A stretch of 64,000 bases of DNA from Triglochin maritima (Eukaryota; Streptophyta; Magnoliopsida; Alismatales; Juncaginaceae): NCBI GenBank assembly GCA_963682175.1, contig OY821775.1:434001-498000 (forward strand), written 5' to 3'. The notes under the pieces are model-generated. The model was not told the DNA's origin. It worked only from the letters and a program-made list of their open reading frames with translations, and did not search any database. The first letter of the stretch is position 1; every line of letters starts with the position of its first letter. The position numbers and the translations under genes are program-made. This document shows positions 56,984-64,000 of this stretch, piece by piece.

Positions 56984-59844
56984 CTAAACATCTATGTTAG
57001 TAACGGGTCCTCGAAACCAATGTTGCGCGCTGAAGATCCAGGAAGAGACAACAAGGATGAGGAGACCTCCTACTGCAACCGGAGTGTAGTTGAGATTCTC
57101 CGTTGTAACGGGATAAGCAACCGGAAGCGAGAAAAGGATTGTGATTGTGGATACCCAAAGTACAGCAACCCAACCAACCACAACCCCGTACCGCCCGAGG
57201 TTGAATGGGCCTGGAGTGAAGGTCTTGCGAGCTAATGTCACTCGGAAGAAGATCGGTAATGCGTACGCAATGTAGAGCCCAATTGTCGCGATCGAGACCA
57301 TGGCTTGGAACGCTACGAGGCTCCCAAGGGACTGCCAAAGACCAAGTGTACCTCCAGTAGTGAGCATATATAATTATAGATAAACGATGAGACCATTATT
57401 GCTAGTTCAAAAAAAATGTACTGTGGTTTTCACAAAATTAGAACATTACCAAAGACAAAACATAACTCGCATGCATATTGGATTTAATTTGCATTCATAA
57501 CTCTAGAAAAAAGAAACTGATTTGATTTTGGCAAATGACAATATCATTGTGATTCAAAATATGTAGTCAATCTGAATGGGAATTCGTCTCGAAAAATATA
57601 GGATGATGGATAATAAGTCTGCAGAGAGGGGGAAAAGAAAACATACCGTCAAAGCCATGCAGAACGATATGAGCACCGAGAGCCAAACTGCATTTATCGG
57701 CACTTCTTGCTTATTCACTTTATGCCATAAAGGTGAAAATGGCATTGCACCGTCCCTTGAAAACGCATACACCATCCTGAAACCCACAACAACAAAAAAC
57801 TTCAAATTTGTAATTGCAATTTTTCTAAATGTTCATACAGAACGAACCGACCACTGAATATTACCTTGAGTTGCTTGTTACTGAACTCATGCCGCAGAAA
57901 AATACGGCGACAGCAAGTATACCCAAGCAAACTATGCCACCAACTCCACTACCAAATCTGTTCTTGAATGCTATATAGAACACTTGTGCAACAGCGTAAC
58001 CTCCAGCATCGTTATCTGGACTAAGTAGATGAGGGATATCTGTTACCGCGAATGTGATGCCGAGCAAGTAAGCCCACCCGACAATTATCGATATTCCGAT
58101 AGAGCTTATTATTCCTTTTGGTCCATTTTTATCTGCATCTTTTGTTTCCTCGGTCTGTATAGAATACCGACAATTTAGAATAATGCTTCCAAAATTTAAG
58201 TTTTTTCCTTTTCATAATATCACGAACATCACTGTGAAAATCAAATATCAAAGCCATGAACAGACATTCAACTCAAAACCAACCGATATTAAGCCGAGAA
58301 ACTCATAATCCGCAAAATAAACGCTACCATTCAGAAAATAAATTAAATTGTAAACTTCTTGCACCTAAAAATGTTAAGTGATCAAAATGGCATTCAGCAA
58401 TGTAAAACTACAATTAGGATGCAAGATTGGTCGAAAAAGGAGAAAATAAACCAACCATATGAGCAGAAGCGTCATAACCGGTAAGGGTGTATTGGCTCAT
58501 TAGAAGTCCTAACACGAAAATATAAAGCTTGTTCTGAATTCCAACGTCATTTTCGGTGTTGAAGTGAGTAAATACAAACTCCACACTCGCCCTCTTGGTG
58601 CTTACGCAAGGTATTAGTATCATCAGCACAAAAACCCCTGAAAATTACCGGAAAGAAATTTTAAACCATCTATTTCAACATGAAAATAAAAAAAATTAAC
58701 CTGAAATTGAACTTCATTCGTACCCAAGACATTCCATGCTGCTGCAAACTGCCCGAGCAGAGACACAATTGAAATTGGCAGACTATTTAGGACAGCATGG
58801 ATCGTCAGAATCCCGGCGTGTAGAAGTATTACTACATATTTGTTGGCCTGGTATCCGCCCCCGTTGTGTCCACCGGTGCTAAGGAGAACGATCACTTGGA
58901 TGAGTTGCGCGAGAGAGAAGTCGACACTACTTGTCACTGCCCACTGCATAATTCGAATACAATTTTAAGAATGTGTTTTCCAACAGATGATGAAGAAGAA
59001 TTTGTTGGACATACCTGACCAACAATGTTGAACCTGCAAAGATTTTCAAACAGAAATTTGATTAGAAACTAAAGTCAGGTAACAACACACAGATTAGAGC
59101 ATTGAAATTAAGTATATTTTCTAAATATATGATGAAACTATGTTTAACATGATGACATCGAAAATTTATTTTAGTGAACATTAAGGTTGTTAACGTCTAA
59201 ATGAGAAGTGCCCAATCAATTCCAGAACATAAAAGAAAACTGATCAATAATTTCTCTGAGAATCCATATACACTAGCTAAAGTATAAAGAGTTTCCTCTG
59301 AATGTAGTAACTTTTTCCCACTAATTGGCCATTAACTATCGATAAAACTGAATCATGGTAAGCATAATTAGTACCATCCGGTAATCCAGGATGCAAATGG
59401 CGCCCACTCCTTTCCAGAGAGCCTTGCACTCCAATAGTATAAACCACCTGAAGTGGGATAAGAGGAGCAAATCTCGGCCATCGAGAGTCCTACAAACATC
59501 GTAAAAAGACCAGCGACAAACCACCCATACGTCATAGCGACCGGGCCTCCAAAATTAAGCCCGGTGTTGAACAAAGTCGTCACTCCCGTTAGCACGGATA
59601 TGATCGAGAATGAGAATGCAAAATTCGACAAGACCCTGTTATCCCAATAGTCTAATTGTCAAATACTAGTACAACAACAAGGTGAACTAAAAAATAGTGG
59701 ATGTGGGGGTAATCTTTACGAGAGATCGCGCTTGAGCTCTTGCTTGTAACCAAGCTGGTGAAGGCGTGCATGACCAGTGTCGGTCGGATCATTTTCGTGA
59801 TGAACTCGAGCTGTTTGGTTCTCCTCATCTTTGCTCCAAACCAT
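56984..59844 (-). CDS. BAT1-type amino-acid/GABA permease
   Basis: Eight minus-strand exons join in frame: 59844-59720, 59635-59375, 59033-59015, 58943-58724, 58637-58456, 58154-57865, 57776-57647 and 57331-56984, giving 524 residues. This fits the APC-superfamily BAT1 proteins (about 515-530). The cytosolic N-terminus holds the family motif HQLGYKQELKRDLS. About 12 hydrophobic helices follow, with SSYPTSGGLYYWSA in the second exon and YGVVVGWVAVLW near the end. Exon 3 is only 19 bp (FNIVGQ). Arabidopsis BAT1/GABP moves amino acids in both directions and was placed in plasma or mitochondrial membrane in different studies. A second pair of first exons lies upstream at 62407-63184. A GT-AG border fits every junction. 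Confidence 0.9.
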
Positions 59845-62406
59845 CTTGTGGTTCTCTACTTAGAACTAACCGTGAAAATTTTAGATTTCCAACTCTTCCT
59901 CTTACAGTTCCTATATCAAATTGTGATCGTTCACTCTCCGAAATCTGAATTGAGAAAATCTACACCATATATAAGAACTTCGATCAAAAGGAGAATAAAC
60001 CAAAAACACCCAGAAAACTAAATGACACACAAAAAAGTGAAATGTTTTTATCCAATTCTTTTAAGCAGACAAAACATTTAAGATTTGGTGTCTGAAAATT
60101 TGAGAAATTGATCAAAATCCTCATTGTGATCAGAAGAGAAACAAAATCGACCCAAAAACCAAATGATAAAAAACGAAACAATTACTTACATGCGGTTTTT
60201 TTTTTGTTTTTGTGAGGAAACAAAACTTTTAAGAAGTTGTAATGAGAGAATCCACATCAAACACCAACATAGAAATGTGATCAGATGGAAAAGTTGAGAG
60301 TCTTCCCTGATATCAAAACCCAAAAACTACCCAACATTGAAACGTTCTGAAGCAACCAAGTTAGAAATACCCAAAAAAACAAAATGGCAAGAAGATGAGA
60401 TTTTTCATGCAGAAATTTGGTTAAATATCACACTTCCTGAAGTTGAAAATACCCAAGAGCCAAATTAGCAGAAAAAGAATTCTATACAAGAATCACAGAA
60501 AAAGATGAGATAAAATAGATATAAATATTTGGCTCCCATTTTCATGATCACATATCAGATATCACTATTAAAAAAAACCAAGAACCTAAGCAGACCTTTT
60601 TAAAAAATGCATTAAAACCCGTTTGAAGTAACCGACCTTTCCTTCTCGAAAAAAAAAGAGAAAAAACATTTGCAAAAAAAAATAACAAAAACAAATTGCT
60701 ATAAGAAACATACCTACTGATTTCCTATGCAGAAATAGGAATCACCCAAAACACCAACTATTATAATTTCTCCCTCCAGAAAGACAGAAAATTTCCAACA
60801 CACAAGCCAGAATCGGACAGCTCCCTCCTTTTCTAATATTGCAGAATCTAAATTCTCTAACGTCTCTCTCTCTCTCTCTCTCTCTAAATAAAAATACCGA
60901 ACACAATTTTTTTTCTCCAGAGAAATGCACAAGTTCTCTAATAAACAAGCAAGAGTTATATAAAAGAGTGATGTCCACAACAAAACAAAAACACCCAGAA
61001 TTCTAATCAGTGGATGACTCATTTAAGCTAGTTCAGATCTCTAATTATGGATCAGATGGTCAAAAAAGAATCGTCAAAATGTGATTATGTATATGAGATT
61101 TAACTAAAAAAATATCATGCTTAAAGAAATAGACAATATGGTGGTAATTCTTTTAAATGCATTTAGTATTAAATTACATAAATATGGTGGGTGGGCGCAA
61201 AAGAACAAAACATTTAATGTTCAGTTATTGCTTGGGAAGGCAAAGTCATAAGTTGTCTCTTGCAATTTCTCCACTTGTGGAGATAAGCATTGTTTTGGGC
61301 AATTTTAGTTTGGTCAAAGCAAAAGATCCGACTAACGGAGGGATGAGATATTGTTGTTGAGTTGAGATCTCAAAAGTCTTGATTGATGTTGATATGTTGG
61401 GAATCTGTTACTAAATTTTATTTGATGTGGTGGTGGTGGGTCCAATAGATATGAACACAAGTGGCACCATTAAAATGGTTGTCTTGAATGGTCCATCTCC
61501 AGTTCCACTCATCACAAACATAAAGGCACAAGTGGAGGGGGCTTTTCACTAAAAACCCAAAATTCTCATCTAATGCTAATGCTAGGTTGGAATTTTTGTT
61601 TTGTTGACGAATTAGTATATTTAATTACAGGCTAAAACAAATTATTTTGAAAAACTTGAAATTTGACTAACAATGAGACGTCAGTAACGACGACAAAAGT
61701 GTCTACTGATTTTCAAGTTTCGGTTCATTTATCGATTACATGCTCGTAAGAGATCTTCTTTTCAAAAGAAGGTGACATCTAAAATATTGCATTCGAAGCC
61801 CTTGGATGTCAAGTTTCAAAACTCATGGACTCATTTTAAATTTGGAAAAAAAATCATGGGAACAACATATTTTATATATATATATAAAATAAAATAACCC
61901 AATGTGCATCATGCTTTGATATTGAAGTTTCATCAAACTTTAGGGAACACCAAAAGCTATGGAGTTGACGTCTACATATACACAAATGAAATAGAATATG
62001 AACCATTAAATGCGATTCGAATTTCAAAGTTCAAACCAAATACGTGCATCCTTGGGAATCCACAAGATGGTATGTAATTGACCACCGTCCAAACTCAAAT
62101 AGACCAATTTTGATTGTTTTTTTTTTTGAAGGTTGTGACAATATAGGCCAACAAACTATTACGTGTGTCCATTTTACCAACCCAAATCGGCCCTATTAGT
62201 GGGTTGAGACAACACTTGCTTCTGTTAATGCCTAATTTAATTACAACCAAACCACAGCACAGCACAGCACACTACACTACACTACACTATGTGACTATAT
62301 ATGAGTTTGGTTTCTTTCAGCTCGAAAAGAGAAGAAGTTAACAACAGAAAAGGAATACGAGGAGGAAAGGAAACAGAAACAGAAACAGAAACAGAAAAAT
62401 TATTAC
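59845..62406. other. Upstream region of BAT1-like gene
   Basis: No exon found on either strand. It contains a (CT)n tract at about 60863-60886, an ACTAC/AGCAC short repeat near 62255-62288 and a CAGAAA hexamer repeat at about 62370-62397. If the upstream exon pair is used, this whole stretch is intron. Confidence 0.5.
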
Positions 62407-63184
62407 CATCCAGTGATCCAAGAAGCAAAAGGTCCCCAATGATTGGTGCAAAGTTTTGCGCTCCAGTAGTAGAGTCCCCCCGAGGTGGGATAAGCCGAGC
62501 AAATCTCCGCCAAAGCCAATCCAACCACCAACGTAAAACAACCCACCATTACCCATCCATAGATCATCAATGCCGGTCCCCCGAACATCAAACCCGTGTT
62601 GAATGTAGTCGTCAAACCGGTTAAAATCGATATTATTGAGAATGTCACCGCAAAATTCGAGAACGCTCTGTAAAGTAAAACCAACTACATCAAACATGTC
62701 TTTAATTTAACTGTCTTTTATTAACCAACAACATCCATTGGTTTCAGTTGTGTCAGATTTCTTTGCAGAAAAAACACTTCAATCAGTTGTACTGATCGAT
62801 GACTTCAGATTAAGTTCAACAAAACTTAAGAAACTCACGAAGGATTTTCAGAAGCAACTTTTCAAAAGAGTTTTCCAATTATTGTTTCAACAAGAAGCAA
62901 CTTCTTTAGTATACATTCAACCTTACAGAAAATTAGCAAGAAAAAAAAGAAACTGAAATCCATTGGGCAATTAATTAAAGATATGAGATGACACAATTTA
63001 ATTCAATGAAAAAAGAGAAGGAGAAAGCATACGAGAGACCGCGACTGAGCTCTTGCTTGTAACCAAGTTGACCCAACCGTGAATCGTCATCGTCGCCGAC
63101 AACGTTATTCAGAAGACGAGTATAGGGAACATCATCATCCCGATCTTCTCTGGCCAAAACGATCCCACCATCCGATCTCGCCAT
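62407..63184 (-). CDS. Alternative first two exons of a BAT1-type permease
   Basis: Exon 1 (63184-63033, ATG at 63184) encodes an acidic N-terminus ending LGQLGYKQELSRGLS. Exon 2 (62667-62407) encodes FSNFAVTFSIISILTG through YPTSGGLYYWSA to WITGW. Exon 2 is exactly 261 bp, as in the copy at 59635-59375, and both end in phase 2 at a GT donor. No exons 3-8 follow before the downstream gene's own exon 1, so either this is a truncated duplicate or it splices into exon 3 at 59033. Identity to the other exon 2 is roughly 70 per cent by eye, yet there is no stop or frameshift, which argues for selection. Partial by itself (137 residues). Confidence 0.75.
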
Positions 63185-64000
63185 CAAACTTACCTCTACT
63201 CTTCTTCTTCCTCCTCTTGTTCAAGTTATAACACACACACACGCAAAGGGGAGATATATAGATAGATATCGAGAAGACATAAAACAGTTGTCTATTTGGC
63301 GCCATTGACATCATCATTTTTTGGCATTTTAGCTCCACATAATTTACGTAAACGTTTTTTTATTAAAAAATCAGATTATATTTGTGAACTTTCTCTTATC
63401 TACTACTGTTAGTGTTAGGTCATGATATTGAATTATTGATAACGTAGGTGTATTAGTTAAAAAAGAATTACTGGTTACTAGTCAGAAATAATTGGATTGA
63501 TATACAATAACAAAAAGAATTGTTATTGTATTATTATTTGGATAAGAATAACGATAATCATAACAGACGAGAAAATATGGGAGGTCATAAGTACCATCAA
63601 CAAGTAAAATTCTAAAGAGAAAACGAAAGCAATATTTCTAGCTAATAGCAAATACAGTTTCATGGAGATCTATGCATTTGGTCCCAAATAGCAGATATTT
63701 TTTTATTGTTTGTGGTTATAATTCCATCCACATCAATGGATTATTGGAACATAGTAAAGTTAGTTGAACCCAATTATTATTATTTCCTTTGGATCTCATA
63801 TGGCCTTGTTTTTTTCTAGTAATAATTATAATAATTAATAATCACATGTTATGATGTTATCTGGCCACTCACAAGTTATGATGTCCGCATTATACTCCTT
63901 GTCGTATTCTTTGTTTGTTTATTTTTCTAGTATAAATTGACTTATTGCAATTTTGATCACTAAGTATACTTCGCCTACTTTTCAGGGCAATGTATCAAAT
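63185..64000. other. 5' flank of the upstream BAT1 exon pair
   Basis: Leader with a CA-type repeat (ACACACACAC near 63231-63242) and a GATA tract; AT-rich beyond. No gene recognised to the window end. Confidence 0.5.

Overview
The window is nuclear DNA from a eudicot plant. The genes have introns with GT-AG borders (one GC-AG), the noncoding DNA is AT-rich, and every recognisable gene belongs to a plant family. Nothing in the sequence fixes the species. I found no tRNA, rRNA or CRISPR locus.

Host genes. Two tandem GT61 (DUF563) Golgi glycosyltransferase genes lie at 1015-2986 (+) and 9255-11799 (+). A TIC32-like short-chain dehydrogenase gene is at 29420-32077 (+). A type-B response regulator (cytokinin signalling) is at 52858-56202 (+). 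A BAT1-type amino-acid permease gene is at 56984-59844 (-), with a second copy of its first two exons at 62407-63184 (-). I joined the exons of these genes by splice sites and phase, and each gives an uninterrupted frame. Broken host sequence includes pieces of a chloroplast ERA-like GTPase gene (18.4-24.4 kb), a proteasome alpha-1 fragment (about 16.6-17.0 kb) and an orphan first exon of a second TIC32-like gene (34.7 kb).

Mobile DNA fills most of the rest. MULE-A (3669-8503, exact 9-bp target duplication) sits between the two GT61 genes, joins a plant mobile domain to a MURA-type transposase, and carries a 586-bp hAT-like insert. MULE-B is a different family with four members: B3 (22348-23670, 9-bp duplication), B1 (about 25.4-28985, minus), B4 (about 32.85-34.5 kb) and B2 (35864 to about 51.0 kb). 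Complete B elements appear to carry a FAR1/MURA-like transposase with a C-terminal OTU protease, converging on an antisense plant mobile domain gene. B2 is split by a 9.6-kb Copia retrotransposon (38952-48519, GGATT duplication, almost identical LTRs, decayed pol). A SINE with an 11-bp duplication is at 18764-18965, and remnants of a third MULE type are near 14.5-16 kb and 51.1-51.3 kb.

Most unusual features. (1) B4 holds two copies of the transposase 5' region head to head, about 555 bp each with a loop of about 35 bp. Its layout is like the maize Mu killer locus, and it lies between two other members of the family. (2) Three unrelated element families here carry dense arrays of short palindromes with fixed geometry: 8-N9-8 in the MULE-A ends, 7-N5-7 at 33-bp period in MULE-B (inside intron 1 of the transposase gene), and 6-N2-6 in the Copia LTR. 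(3) The duplicated BAT1 first exons are open and phase-compatible with the exons downstream, which suggests an alternative promoter. All calls come from reading the sequence; no database search was run.
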